From: Mucilaginibacter sp. SG564
GTDB taxonomy: Bacteria > Bacteroidota > Bacteroidia > Sphingobacteriales > Sphingobacteriaceae
Assembly: GCF_013149275.1 (NCBI RefSeq)
Contig: NZ_JABGNA010000007.1
Span: 402,148 to 466,147, forward strand
Direction: 5' to 3'
DNA length: 64,000 nucleotides
A program made the position numbers and the translations under genes. Below are positions 44,015 to 52,805 of this stretch, piece by piece; positions within the stretch are counted from its first letter, which is position 1, and the number at the start of each line of letters is the position of its first letter. Under the pieces are notes generated by a model, which was not told where the DNA came from, did no database searches, and saw nothing but the letters and a program-made list of their open reading frames with translations.

Positions 44015-46483
44015 TTAAAACTTATAAGCCAATGTGGTTAAAAACTGTCTTGGTGGTATTGGGTTTATGCTGTAATTTTCGTGTACATTATAATTAAGCA
44101 CATTCCCTATATTTGATATTTTACCAATAATGGATAATCTTTTATAACTATATCCCACCGATGCATCAACTGTTGTAAATCCAGAAACGTTAACCAACCT
44201 TGATAGAGTTTGTGTTTGGCCAACGGTATTGGCATTCCCAGCAACACGATTACCCAGGTAATAAACAGATGCACCAACTTTAAACCCTTTCAGATCGCCA
44301 TTATAAAAAGTGTAAAACACACTGGTATTTGCTGTATGCTTAGGCACATTCAATAACGGCTGACCTGCAATATTACTACCTATTGTTGTTGGTGTTTTGG
44401 TATACTTAGCATTTGTATAGCTATAACCAGCTAATATATCAAGGCCTTTTACAGGATGACCGGCAATGTCCAGTTCAACGCCATCGCTTTTGGTTTGCCC
44501 GGTTAATGTTTTGATGTTGGTATTGGTATTGGTGGTTACCCCATCGGCCAGGAAGGGTGCTGTTTGAGCCAGGTTATTATTCAGGATGCGATATGCCGTT
44601 ACATTGACTGACAGGTTACCATTCAGAAAATCATTTTTAACACCAAACTCATATTGATCAATCAGCGATGGACTCAATGGCTTATTGTTAACATCTGTAC
44701 CTGTATTGGTAACAAAAGAGTTTGAATAGCTGGCAAACAAAGCTGTAGTAACCAATGGCTTATAAACGATACCCACTCTTGGTGAAAAGGCTTTATCTTG
44801 CTTACCGGCTGCGGGTTGTACCAATGCGGGTGCTGTATTATAATAAGTATTAACCGTTGTAGGTGATATATATTGGTATGACCATCGCAAGCCAGCCAAC
44901 ACCTTTACTTTTTCCGATAAGCTAATCAAATCATTAAAATAAGCGCCAAAACGATTTGTTGGTGTTAAAACATTATAAAAAGGATTCATGGTAGGCTTAT
45001 CAGTGCGCAAAGGGTATTTGTTAACATCGAAAATGTTGATCTTATCATAAACCGCGTTTTGCAGTGCACCGTTTTGATCAAGGTAGCTTGATACTTTATT
45101 TACGGTAGCTACATAGGTATAACTGGTGTTTTTGTACCAATCGGCATCAGCACCAACTAAAATATTATGTTTGATAGCACCGGTATTGAACTGGCCGGTT
45201 ATGTTAAACTGACCGGTGTAGTAATCTTCTAATATTTTGGCCCTGTTCAGCGTACGGCCCCAATCGCCGTTAGAGTCGGGAAGCACGCGTTCTGTTGTTT
45301 GATACTGACGATCAAAATGCTGATAGGAAAACCCTCCACTTAACTGCCATAAACTATTGATCTGATGATTAATAGTGGCCGTGGCTGTTGTTTGCTTGGT
45401 ATTACCTGTTGACCATGATGCACCCAGGTAACGGTTACGGGGCACTTTGGCAATTACATTATTGATTTGTCCGGTTCCAAAATCAGGTGTAAAATCATAG
45501 TTCAGATAATCACCTTCAACAATAATTTGGGTTTTATCACTGATCTTATACAAGAATGATGGGTTGACGTATTCACGTTCTGATTTTACATTATCACGAA
45601 AGCTCTTTGCATTCTCATAGGTTCCGTTTACGCGGTATGCCAATTTAGATGATATAGGGCCATAAACATCAAATACCGGCTTATACAGATCATAACTGCC
45701 ATAAGTCATGGATACCTGGCCGCCTTGTTCAAATTTGGGTTTTTTGGTAACCAGGTTCAGTATACCGCCTGGCGCAACGTTGCCATAAAGCAATGCAGCA
45801 CTGCCTTTTAAAACCTCCACCTGCTCAAGCGAACTGATCTCTGGCATTACGCCTGAGTTTATACGGAAACCATTTTTAAACATGTTGGTGCTTGAAAAAT
45901 TGTATCCGCGCGCTCCAAATGTTTCCTGAGTATTACCGCGGGCACTATACAAATAAACGCCGTTGATATTTTTAGTTACATCACTTAATCGTAATGATTG
46001 TTGCTGGTCAAGCACATCGCGACCTATAATGGTAACACTTTGAGGCAGGTCTATGGGCGATACATTCATTTTACCTACACTTAGCTTTTTACTGTTGATG
46101 GTTTTTGTAGAAGACACAACCACCTCATTAAGTTGTGCCGAACTTTCACTCAGAATAAAACTAACAGTAGTAGTTTGTTTAGCCAGTACCTCGACCGTTT
46201 TCTCCTCGCTTTTAGTACCGATATACGATGTTGTTAATAAATAAGTCCCAGGTTTTATATTGGTAAAGATGAAAGACCCATCGCCAATAGTCATCGTGCT
46301 TTTATTTAAACCCTTTATAGATACATTAACAAATGCTGCCGGTATACCGTCGCTTGTTTTAACAAATCCGGATATTTTTCCGTTAGCGCCTTCATCATCG
46401 GCTTTTGCTGTTAAAATAGTTATGAATAGAACAAAGAGAAGAAAAGAAATTTTTTGCAGTGAATTGTGTAAGTGTTTTGCCAT
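44015..46483 (-). CDS. TonB-dependent siderophore receptor
   Basis: The 822-residue outer membrane protein has a signal peptide (ending LTAKADD) and a carboxypeptidase regulatory-like domain (35-115). A plug domain follows (MNVSPIDLPQSVTIIGRDVLDQQ, ALLYGNVAPGGILNLVTKKP), then a 22-strand barrel ending in LTTLAYKF with terminal Phe. Plug wording and the final YNVHENYSINPIPPRQFLTTLAY match the FhuE/FpvA-like siderophore class. It brings in an iron chelate; which one is unknown. It is transcribed with the PepSY gene, and two Fur-like palindromes lie just upstream. Confidence 0.93.
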   Translation of the reverse strand: MAKHLHNSLQKISFLLFVLFITILTAKADDEGANGKISGFVKTSDGIPAAFVNVSIKGLNKSTMTIGDGSFIFTNIKPGTYLLTTSYIGTKSEEKTVEVLAKQTTTVSFILSESSAQLNEVVVSSTKTINSKKLSVGKMNVSPIDLPQSVTIIGRDVLDQQQSLRLSDVTKNINGVYLYSARGNTQETFGARGYNFSSTNMFKNGFRINSGVMPEISSLEQVEVLKGSAALLYGNVAPGGILNLVTKKPKFEQGGQVSMTYGSYDLYKPVFDVYGPISSKLAYRVNGTYENAKSFRDNVKSEREYVNPSFLYKISDKTQIIVEGDYLNYDFTPDFGTGQINNVIAKVPRNRYLGASWSTGNTKQTTATATINHQINSLWQLSGGFSYQHFDRQYQTTERVLPDSNGDWGRTLNRAKILEDYYTGQFNITGQFNTGAIKHNILVGADADWYKNTSYTYVATVNKVSSYLDQNGALQNAVYDKINIFDVNKYPLRTDKPTMNPFYNVLTPTNRFGAYFNDLISLSEKVKVLAGLRWSYQYISPTTVNTYYNTAPALVQPAAGKQDKAFSPRVGIVYKPLVTTALFASYSNSFVTNTGTDVNNKPLSPSLIDQYEFGVKNDFLNGNLSVNVTAYRILNNNLAQTAPFLADGVTTNTNTNIKTLTGQTKSDGVELDIAGHPVKGLDILAGYSYTNAKYTKTPTTIGSNIAGQPLLNVPKHTANTSVFYTFYNGDLKGFKVGASVYYLGNRVAGNANTVGQTQTLSRLVNVSGFTTVDASVGYSYKRLSIIGKISNIGNVLNYNVHENYSINPIPPRQFLTTLAYKF

Positions 46484-46485
46484 TT

Positions 46486-46505
46486 AATTTAGATTGAGTC
46501 TAATT
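46486..46505. promoter_or_regulatory. Fur-like palindrome 1 upstream of the siderophore receptor
   Basis: AATTTAGATTGAGTCTAATT is an imperfect palindrome around TTGAG, directly before the ATG at 46483. An iron-dependent repressor is a reasonable guess from gene content. Confidence 0.4.
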
Positions 46506-46545
46506 AAGCGCAAAAATAACAACGCAATCCTGATTTGCAAACATT

Positions 46546-46564
46546 ATTTAGAATTAGTTTAAAT
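46546..46564. promoter_or_regulatory. Fur-like palindrome 2 upstream of the siderophore receptor
   Basis: ATTTAGAATTAGTTTAAAT resembles palindrome 1 (shared TTTAGA start) and lies about 63 bases from the ATG. Confidence 0.3.
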
Positions 46565-46669
46565 TAATAATAATTTGATCGCCTCATCATTAACTATTTC
46601 GTTACAATAGCATTATTGCAGTACATCGTTGCACAAGTGTGTTATATTAGCTACATAAACCTTTTTATC

Positions 46670-47983
46670 ATGAAAAAACTGCTTCTGCTAATTGTTATCA
46701 CCCTGCTTTTAAGCCCTATAGTAAAGGCTCAACCGGGTAAAACTCAGATAACCAAATGGCAATACGGACGTAACGGAGCGGTATCTATTACCTGGGATGA
46801 TGGCTCCATTAACCAATTCAAAGTGGCATTACCTATACTTAACAAACTACAGCTACCTGCTACCTTTTTCATTATTACCGGACAAATACCAGGTTCGCAA
46901 TATCATGGCAAATTCATTGGACGGCCGATAAAGGATATCATTAAGGAAACGGCTACTATACCAACCAATAAAGATAATTTCTTTGAGCGGGCTTCGGCAG
47001 GGGGGTATCTTGGACTGATCGGTCCGCTGGATTATCATTATAAAGCAGGCTCATTGGTAGATGCAGGTAAAACCGAAGCCGCCTATAAAGCTATTGATGA
47101 ATGCTATGCTAAAGTTCGTAACGGTGAATTTAAACCCGGCATACAGCATAACGACGAATATAAAGACGCTCATGGCACTACCTGGGCACCGATAAAAGCT
47201 TACGCGGCGCAGGGCCATGAATTTGCCAGTCATATGGTAACCCATCCCCGCCTGGCCGCCCTTGATGAAACCAATTTAATGTACGAAGCCGAAAAAAGCC
47301 GGCTGGATGTTTTAAACCATTTGGGCCTTGCTTATACCTTTAGCGCCGAAGGACCGTTTGGTACCGAGAATGAGCGCGCCGTTGCTTATTTGTCCAAAGT
47401 TTACCCTGCCCTGCGCAATCGCATGCCCGAACCCTGGCTCAAAGAAATAAGCCGCGGTAACAAGGATACTCCCGGCAATACGGATAAAGAGTATGTACAA
47501 TACCAGCGCGGCGCTACTACCAAAACGCCATTACCGATGATGAAAGCCTGGGTAGATACCACCATGAACAGGAAAGATACCTGGCTGGTACTTACCCATC
47601 ACGGTGTTGACGGTATAGGCTGGGAACCCTTGCCCCACCAGGAGTTGGATGAATATTTCACCTATATCAAAAACCATCAGGATAAACTCTGGGTAGCCAC
47701 TTTTGGCGATGTAACCAAGTACATGCGCGAAAGACAAAGTGCCAAAGTACAAAGCAGTTTTAAAGGTGATAAGATAACCGTAAATATCACCCACCCGCTC
47801 AGCAAAGTTTTTTACACCATCCCGCTTACGCTTAAAACCTATGTTCCAGCAGACTGGAAAAACATCAACGCGGTACAGGGCAATAAAAAGCAAACGCTTA
47901 AAGCGCTTACAGATGCTAATGGCTCTTACGTATTATACCAGGCTTATGCAAATGTTTCACCGGTAACTTTATCGGGTAGCTGA
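46670..47983 (+). CDS. Secreted polysaccharide deacetylase family protein
   Basis: ATG at 46670 starts a signal peptide (MKKLLLLIVITLLLSP, ending near KAQ); the frame from 46616 has no such feature. The 437-residue protein has the NodB fold: VSITWDDGSINQF (metal Asp pair), LQLPATFFIITG, the HMVTHPRLA metal histidines and WLVLTHHGVDG. A C-terminal beta domain follows (about 355-437). It should remove acetyl groups from a carbohydrate, but an insert around 95-170 and long length leave the substrate open. It converges with no gap on the next gene. Confidence 0.85.
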   Translation: MKKLLLLIVITLLLSPIVKAQPGKTQITKWQYGRNGAVSITWDDGSINQFKVALPILNKLQLPATFFIITGQIPGSQYHGKFIGRPIKDIIKETATIPTNKDNFFERASAGGYLGLIGPLDYHYKAGSLVDAGKTEAAYKAIDECYAKVRNGEFKPGIQHNDEYKDAHGTTWAPIKAYAAQGHEFASHMVTHPRLAALDETNLMYEAEKSRLDVLNHLGLAYTFSAEGPFGTENERAVAYLSKVYPALRNRMPEPWLKEISRGNKDTPGNTDKEYVQYQRGATTKTPLPMMKAWVDTTMNRKDTWLVLTHHGVDGIGWEPLPHQELDEYFTYIKNHQDKLWVATFGDVTKYMRERQSAKVQSSFKGDKITVNITHPLSKVFYTIPLTLKTYVPADWKNINAVQGNKKQTLKALTDANGSYVLYQAYANVSPVTLSGS

Positions 47984-48406
47984 TCAGTCGAACACCATTT
48001 TATCCGGGCCTGATACTTTTTTAACGTGACAATTGCAACCTCCGGCGATGGTGATAATTGTACTCAAGGTTTGATGGGTAGCCGCGTTAGTAGCTGTTAT
48101 TTTTATATCATCCCCATCGGTTGAAAAATCTTTGATGTTATCGTCTGTAGCCAATAGTGTAAAGCCTGCCACAAAATCAACATTAGGCGGGTATTTTACC
48201 GGTGTCAATGGTTTGTTGGTGCGCACATTAATAGCCGAAAAACCGGTGATAGCAGGATGCGTATTTTGCTTATCGGTTATAACAATTCCCAGGTAGGCAT
48301 ACTCCAGGGTGCAGGTTTGTACACCGCAGCCGTTTTTTTGTTTGTTCCCTTTGCAGGCTGTAAAGCCAGCAATTATCAATAGCAGGAAAGATACTTTCTT
48401 AATCAT
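47984..48406 (-). CDS. Small lipoprotein of unknown function
   Basis: The 140-residue protein has a lipoprotein signal (LLLIIAGFTAC, Cys18) followed by KGNKQKNGCGVQTC. Five further cysteines, with CNCHVKK at the end, suggest disulfides. No family was recognised. Its stop codon abuts the stop of the deacetylase on the other strand (TGA directly next to TCA), and it lies 51 bases after the DUF2314 gene, possibly in one transcript. Confidence 0.65.
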   Translation of the reverse strand: MIKKVSFLLLIIAGFTACKGNKQKNGCGVQTCTLEYAYLGIVITDKQNTHPAITGFSAINVRTNKPLTPVKYPPNVDFVAGFTLLATDDNIKDFSTDGDDIKITATNAATHQTLSTIITIAGGCNCHVKKVSGPDKMVFD

Positions 48407-48457
48407 TATAAGGTTTTTATATCCTTTACGACGGGAAAGTTATAAATGCTACAGTCG

Positions 48458-48913
48458 CTACTGTTTGGTATTCAAATATTTCTCAGAAAACTCTCCGGTT
48501 ATCTTCTTGGTTCTCAGGTCATGAACGGCCCAGTCTTCCACATCGGCTTGGTTGATACTGATCTTATCGCCAAGCTTAATATTTTTAAGGGTAAAAGGTG
48601 AATCGATAAATATTGCCCTGAAAATGCCATTGCTGTAGCCAATCACTTCCGACCACATATGCTCATGGTTACTGCCCTCTACAAAGTCGGATTTTACTAC
48701 AAACCGGTAGCCCTCCGTATCCCTTCCATGCTTTTGCAGGCTATCTATAAACTGGGGTAAATATTTTTGAGCAATACGCTTTAAAGCCAGGAACCGGGCA
48801 TCATCCTTTGGTAAGGATACCGATTTATACAGCACATTATTTTCGACCTTGGTTTGTTGCCCATAAGCGCCGGTTATTACCAACAGCAACAAAATAAACA
48901 ATAGATTTTTCAT
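48458..48913 (-). CDS. Secreted DUF2314 domain protein
   Basis: ATG at 48913 starts a signal peptide (MKNLLFILLLLVITGAYGQQ); the frame from 48958 puts 15 charged residues before it. The 151-residue protein has the DUF2314 pattern: DARFLALKRIAQKYLPQF, EHMWSEVIGYSNGIFRAIFIDSPF, KLGDKISINQADVEDWAV. Function unknown; the domain is common in small exported proteins. Confidence 0.75.
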   Translation of the reverse strand: MKNLLFILLLLVITGAYGQQTKVENNVLYKSVSLPKDDARFLALKRIAQKYLPQFIDSLQKHGRDTEGYRFVVKSDFVEGSNHEHMWSEVIGYSNGIFRAIFIDSPFTLKNIKLGDKISINQADVEDWAVHDLRTKKITGEFSEKYLNTKQ

Positions 48914-49032
48914 GCGTATTTCACCGATAAAGTTTGGATCTCCAGGTTTCAACTTCAAAACTATAGATTAGTGCAAATTCTGCATTACACCACAACCGTT
49001 ATTTTTACATTAACCTCTGATCGCTCCGTCGG

Positions 49033-49333
49033 CCCCTAAAACTTTTTAAAGTTTTATTTTAACACTTTTTTAACCAAAAGCAGGGTAGAAATGGGTTAAA
49101 AACCACCAAAAATTCATTTAAAAAACCCCATTTTAACACTTTTTAACAAATTTCAGTGTGGTTTTTGAAGGTTTAAAAAGTATTAATTCATTGATCTTCA
49201 AATACCTAAATACAAACAGCTCATTTTTTTGAGGTATTTTTCCCTTAACCAAACAGCCCGGCTTTCTCCTTTTCGGGGAAAGCCGGGCTGTTTATACAAT
49301 ATACAAAATATTTGTGGGTTATGCAAAAGTCTA
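49033..49333. repeat. Roughly 300-bp intergenic element, copy 2
   Basis: It aligns by eye with 3790-4087, best at TTTTAACACTTTTTAACAAA, TTTAAAAAGTATTAA and TTAACCAAACAGCCCGG. Its hairpin (49251-49293) has a perfect 16-bp stem. Its end touches the cupin stop codon. It fills most of the 48914-49330 gap. Confidence 0.6.
49251..49293. terminator. GC-rich hairpin 3' of the cupin gene
   Basis: AAACAGCCCGGCTTTC and GAAAGCCGGGCTGTTT pair over 16 bp. Compared with the hairpin at 4013, several stem pairs have changed on both arms together. Confidence 0.55.
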
Positions 49334-49675
49334 ACCCATTACCGTTTCTGTTTGCTTATGTTCGATGGTTAGATTTACCGACCGCTCTCCGCCGGGACGG
49401 GTACGGTGACGCATATTTTTGGGGATAGTTAACAATTGCCCGGGCTGTAACTCGATGGTGCCGGTTTCCAGGTCGATGAGCAGGGTACCTTCAAGTACCA
49501 GAAAGGTTTCGTCGGAGTTGGGGTGCAGGTGCCAGAAATAAGGCTCCGTCATGATCCCTATCCGCACGATATGATCGTTCACGCTGCTCAGAATGGTATT
49601 GAAATAATCTTCCGGATGTTCTGCCGAGATCACTTTTGTATCGATAACCGTTGGTTGTAATGGCTCCATATGCAA
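49331..49675 (-). CDS. Cupin domain protein
   Basis: The 114-residue single-domain cupin has motif 1 with the metal ligands (WHLHPNSDETFLVLEG: His, His, Glu) and motif 2 (LQPGQLLTIPKNMRHRT, final His). No signal peptide. Small cupins of this kind bind a metal and can be isomerases, dioxygenases or sugar-binding regulators. The role cannot be told. It is monocistronic. Confidence 0.85.
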   Translation of the reverse strand: MHMEPLQPTVIDTKVISAEHPEDYFNTILSSVNDHIVRIGIMTEPYFWHLHPNSDETFLVLEGTLLIDLETGTIELQPGQLLTIPKNMRHRTRPGGERSVNLTIEHKQTETVMG

Positions 49676-49739
49676 TAAAACAGATTTATATAAAATTTAA
49701 TAGTTGTTCGCAAATACTAAATATCGACCACAGGCTAAA

Positions 49740-49858
49740 AAGTGGGTTTACATGGTTTACACTTTTCGTGGTTGAAATTTTTATAAAAAATTCATTTTCA
49801 ATATATTATAAAAATAAAACTGCGATTTACCAGATTTTATGTAAACCCATGTAAAAAT
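49740..49858. repeat. Inverted word repeat GGGTTTACATGG
   Basis: GTGGGTTTACATGGTTTACAC (about 49741) is answered by TATGTAAACCCATGTAAAAA (about 49837). The span is AT-rich and non-coding, upstream of the cupin gene. Confidence 0.5.
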
Positions 49859-49916
49859 ACTAAAACCAGCTAAAGATACGCTGAAGAAATAAAAGGCTTT
49901 GTCGAAAAAAAGCGGG

Positions 49917-49987
49917 CTGTCACCCCACAGTCGAAGGGTAGCGTGTAGAGGCCAGTTCACCATGCTCCGACGGAGATCAGCATAACA
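49917..49987. repeat. Family C palindromic repeat, degraded
   Basis: CTGTCACCCCACAGTCGAAGGGTAG and CCATGCTCCGACGGAGATCAGCAT match the copy at 52149. The remaining part to 50111 contains a TTCAACATCCGGTGTTCGATATT word shared with 4158 and 4316. Confidence 0.6.
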
Positions 49988-50111
49988 CCCATCAAAAGAA
50001 TCAGGGAATTGTGCTATTACTCCATTTTTTAATTCATCCTTACATCAGATACTGAGTAACAAAACCATTCTATATTCATTTTTCAACATCCGGTGTTCGA
50101 TATTTGCTAGT

Positions 50112-51977
50112 CTATTCTATCACCCTTACTTTCAACAAGCTGTTTCCGCCGCCGGTATACACCCGGTGGGTTGCTTTTTTAAAGTCGGTATCTTTCGCTT
50201 TCATGATATCCTGGAATTGCTGGGTGTTTCTATCAGTGAGCGGGAACCAGGTGCTTTGCACCTGCACCATTAAACGGTGACCTTTTTTAAAGGTATGCAG
50301 CACATCCTGCAGTTCAAAATTCACCGGGCTAACCTGTCCTGGTACAAATGGCTCCGGTTTATCAAAACCATTGCGGTATTTGCCGCGCATGGCCTCGCTG
50401 CGTACCATTTGCTGATAGCCCGACAGGTAAACCTCCTTGCCTGTCCATTTATTATTTTTGGCCGAATCGGGGTAAACATCAATCACCTTCACCACCCAAT
50501 CGGCATCGGTGCCGGTGGTTGATACTTTTAAATTAGCCCAGATGTTGCCCGCAATGGTCATATCTTTGTCCAGCACATCGGTTTGATAGGTTAATACATC
50601 GGGCCTGCGGGCGGCAAAACGCTGATCGCCGGTCATGTATTCCCGCTTCATATCATTGGTAATATCGTTGGTAAAAGGTACCGGTTTGTTAGGGTCTGAT
50701 ACAAACTCGTCAAAGCTGCCTTTTGTAACTGCTGAGGCATCGAAAGACAGTTTACCGCCAGGCAACAGGTATAGGCTCTTTTCCGTAGCTTCTTTTGCCG
50801 GCCAGGTATTGTAGTTTTTCCATTGATTGGTGCCGGTTTCAAATACGGATACCGGTGCCAGGTTCAGATCGGTACCTTTGAGGTAATGGCTAAAAAAGGC
50901 AAATTCTATCTTTTCGCGGTAGAATGGGCCGGTTGGCCCGCCAAAGTCAACATCGCCTAAATGATCGCCATCGCCGCGGGCCCAGCCGCCATGCACCCAG
51001 GGGCCCATAGCAAAGTAAACCGGTGTTTTAGGGTTTTCCTTAACCAATGTTTTATAGGTGTTGATAGCTCCGTACAGATCCTCGGCATCGTACCAGCCAC
51101 CGGTAACCAGTACAGCGGTTTTAATATCGTGCAGGTGGGTCAGCACGTTGCGGTCTTTCCAGTGCTGATCATAGTTGGGATGATCCAGCATCTCGTTCCA
51201 CAGGCGGATGGTATCCTTATAATATTTATCGTTGGTATTTTTTACGGAACCCATTTTCAGGAAAAAATCATAGCCATCTTCGGTACCGAAATCAAATCCC
51301 GGTGCACGGCGCTGCGTGGGTTTATCATCCTGTCGGTTGGTAAAAAAGGAGTAGAAACCAAAATTGGCCACCAGCATAAAGGCGCCGTTATGAAAAGCGT
51401 CATCGCGATACAAATCGGCAATAGGTGCCTGCGGCGATGCGGCAACCAATGCGGGGTGACGGCTTAGCAGTGCCGTGGTGGTATAAAAACCGGGATATGA
51501 TATGCCCCACACGCCCACTTTGCCATTATTATTGGGGATGTTTTTAAGCAGCCAGTTGATGGTATCATACGTGTCGGTGCCTTCGTCAACATCGTTTTTG
51601 GTTTTGTGCACCTCTTTTTCGGGTGTCATTTCCTCATAAACGCCTTCACTCATCCAGCGGCCGCGTACATCCTGGTAAACAAAAATAAATCCATCATGCA
51701 CAAATGCCGGTGATGGGCCCAGGCTGCCTTTATACAGATCGGTTCCGTAGGGTGCAACGCTGTAGGGCGTGCGATCCATCATAAATGGGTATTTTTTGGA
51801 TTTATCTTTAGGTACGTATACCGAGGTAAACAGCTTTTTACCATCGCGCATGGGTATCTGGTATTCGTATTTCTGGTAATTAGCCTTGATGTATTCGGCA
51901 TCGGGCGGTGGGGTTTGCGCGTAAACGCTGATAACTGTTATGGCCAGCCATAAACAGGTAAATAAAGTTTTTTTCAT
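50112..51977 (-). CDS. Secreted CocE/NonD family hydrolase (X-Pro dipeptidyl-peptidase-like)
   Basis: The 621-residue protein has a signal peptide (ending SVYAQ), an alpha/beta hydrolase domain of the S15 family and a C-terminal jelly-roll (about 400-620). The nucleophile Ser is in GVWGISYPGFY, Asp in GGWYDAEDLYG, and His in GPWVHGGW. Family members hydrolyse X-Pro dipeptides, glutaryl-7-ACA or ester bonds; the substrate is open. A run of ten C lies about 71-80 bases upstream of the start on the coding strand. Confidence 0.9.
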   Translation of the reverse strand: MKKTLFTCLWLAITVISVYAQTPPPDAEYIKANYQKYEYQIPMRDGKKLFTSVYVPKDKSKKYPFMMDRTPYSVAPYGTDLYKGSLGPSPAFVHDGFIFVYQDVRGRWMSEGVYEEMTPEKEVHKTKNDVDEGTDTYDTINWLLKNIPNNNGKVGVWGISYPGFYTTTALLSRHPALVAASPQAPIADLYRDDAFHNGAFMLVANFGFYSFFTNRQDDKPTQRRAPGFDFGTEDGYDFFLKMGSVKNTNDKYYKDTIRLWNEMLDHPNYDQHWKDRNVLTHLHDIKTAVLVTGGWYDAEDLYGAINTYKTLVKENPKTPVYFAMGPWVHGGWARGDGDHLGDVDFGGPTGPFYREKIEFAFFSHYLKGTDLNLAPVSVFETGTNQWKNYNTWPAKEATEKSLYLLPGGKLSFDASAVTKGSFDEFVSDPNKPVPFTNDITNDMKREYMTGDQRFAARRPDVLTYQTDVLDKDMTIAGNIWANLKVSTTGTDADWVVKVIDVYPDSAKNNKWTGKEVYLSGYQQMVRSEAMRGKYRNGFDKPEPFVPGQVSPVNFELQDVLHTFKKGHRLMVQVQSTWFPLTDRNTQQFQDIMKAKDTDFKKATHRVYTGGGNSLLKVRVIE

Positions 51978-52029
51978 TTAATTAGTCAATCAAGCCCTAA
52001 ATGTACCTCAATAAAATAAAATGGGCAAC

Positions 52030-52070
52030 TGGTGATGAGTTTTGAGTGGGGGGGGGGTGGTGAGGAGTGA
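52030..52070. repeat. Word repeat with a ten-G tract
   Basis: TGAGTTTTGAGT (52036-52047) is followed by ten G (52048-52057) and GGTGAGGAGTGA. The 12-mer is the one found at 33537 and, in complement, 15438. Confidence 0.6.
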
Positions 52071-52148
52071 ATGGGCAGTTTGCAGAAATCAAGGCGACGA
52101 TGTCCCCCAGGGATCTTCTGAAAAGGATCCTGAGGGAACAAAAGGGGC

Positions 52149-52222
52149 TGTCACTCTGAGCTCCGTCGAAGGGTAGAGCGCAGAGGCCTGCCCACCATGC
52201 TTCGACGGAGCTCAGCATGACA
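52149..52222. repeat. Family C palindromic repeat inside an outer inverted repeat
   Basis: CTGAGCTCCGTCGAAG and CTTCGACGGAGCTCAG are exact complements. The outer arms CCTGAGGGAACAAAAGGGGCTG (52129) and CAGCCTCTTGTGTTCCCTCGGGG (52237) also pair. Confidence 0.8.
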
Positions 52223-52355
52223 CCTTTTTGGGATAGCAGCCTCTTGTGTTCCCTCGGGGTCTCCTGAAAGGGATTCTGAGGTTTTCTATAGGGGAATAGA
52301 GAACAGCTAATAACTCAGGGCCCTCTGCGAGAGACCCGGAGTGGACAAAAATTAA

Positions 52356-52384
52356 CAAGCCCTTAGCATTTAGCTAAGGGCTTG
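52356..52384 (-). terminator. Strong terminator downstream of the small ORF
   Basis: CAAGCCCTTAGC and GCTAAGGGCTTG form a perfect 12-bp stem. On the minus strand TTAATTTTTG follows. No annotated gene ends there other than the 33-codon frame at 52413. Confidence 0.75.
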
Positions 52385-52412
52385 AGAGGGTATTAATGTA
52401 GAATAACAAAAC

Positions 52413-52514
52413 TTACTTTATTCCATTATAAGTATGTCCTCTAAAACTGCTGGCGTTTAGCCATAAGGCATGTGTGGCATGCCTTACCAATTGCATGGAG
52501 TTTTTGACCTCCAT
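52413..52514 (-). CDS. Candidate 33-residue peptide gene
   Basis: A minus-strand frame begins at ATG 52514 and ends in TAA at 52413. The product starts MEVKNSMQLVRHATHALW and ends in SSFRGHTYNGIK; a second in-frame ATG is at residue 7. A strong terminator begins 29 bases after the stop. This is the main reason to call it. No family is recognised and no Shine-Dalgarno is clear. It could instead be part of a non-coding RNA. Confidence 0.35.
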   Translation of the reverse strand: MEVKNSMQLVRHATHALWLNASSFRGHTYNGIK

Positions 52515-52546
52515 TTTTTCGGGCAGGGGCATTTACGCGATCGGGA

Positions 52547-52575
52547 TTTTACGCGATGTAGGGAACGTAAAATCC
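52547..52575. repeat. Small inverted repeat
   Basis: GATTTTACG and CGTAAAATC pair across a short centre, upstream of the 33-codon frame on its strand. Words ATTTACGCGAT and ATTTTACGCGAT repeat around it. Confidence 0.4.
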
Positions 52576-52705
52576 ATCGGGTATTTGAGGTTTAACGGGG
52601 TGGATTTGCGATAAGGATCGAACGCGGGGTATCGACTCACCCCGACATCGCTGCGCTCGTCACCCCCTCTCTCCGCTGCGCGCATAGAGGGGATTTATTT
52701 CATTT

Positions 52706-52787
52706 TTGTCATCCTGAGGAACGAAGGATCTATTCTACAATTGAAAAGTTCAACAATAGATGCTTCACTGCGTTCAGCATGACAAAT
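52706..52787. repeat. Family A palindromic repeat
   Basis: Nearly identical to the reverse complement of 9758-9836, including the unusual centre with TTGAAAAGTTCAA. It lies 19 bases from the thiD stop. Confidence 0.85.
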
Positions 52788-52805
52788 CTATTTTTTTTAC
52801 TATTC

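Noticed and set aside
51997..52218. 73-codon - frame upstream of the CocE-like gene
   Set aside because: Nearly all of it is the family C palindrome and the G10 word repeat. A similar product (MLSSVEAW) is also read from the repeat copy at 8433.
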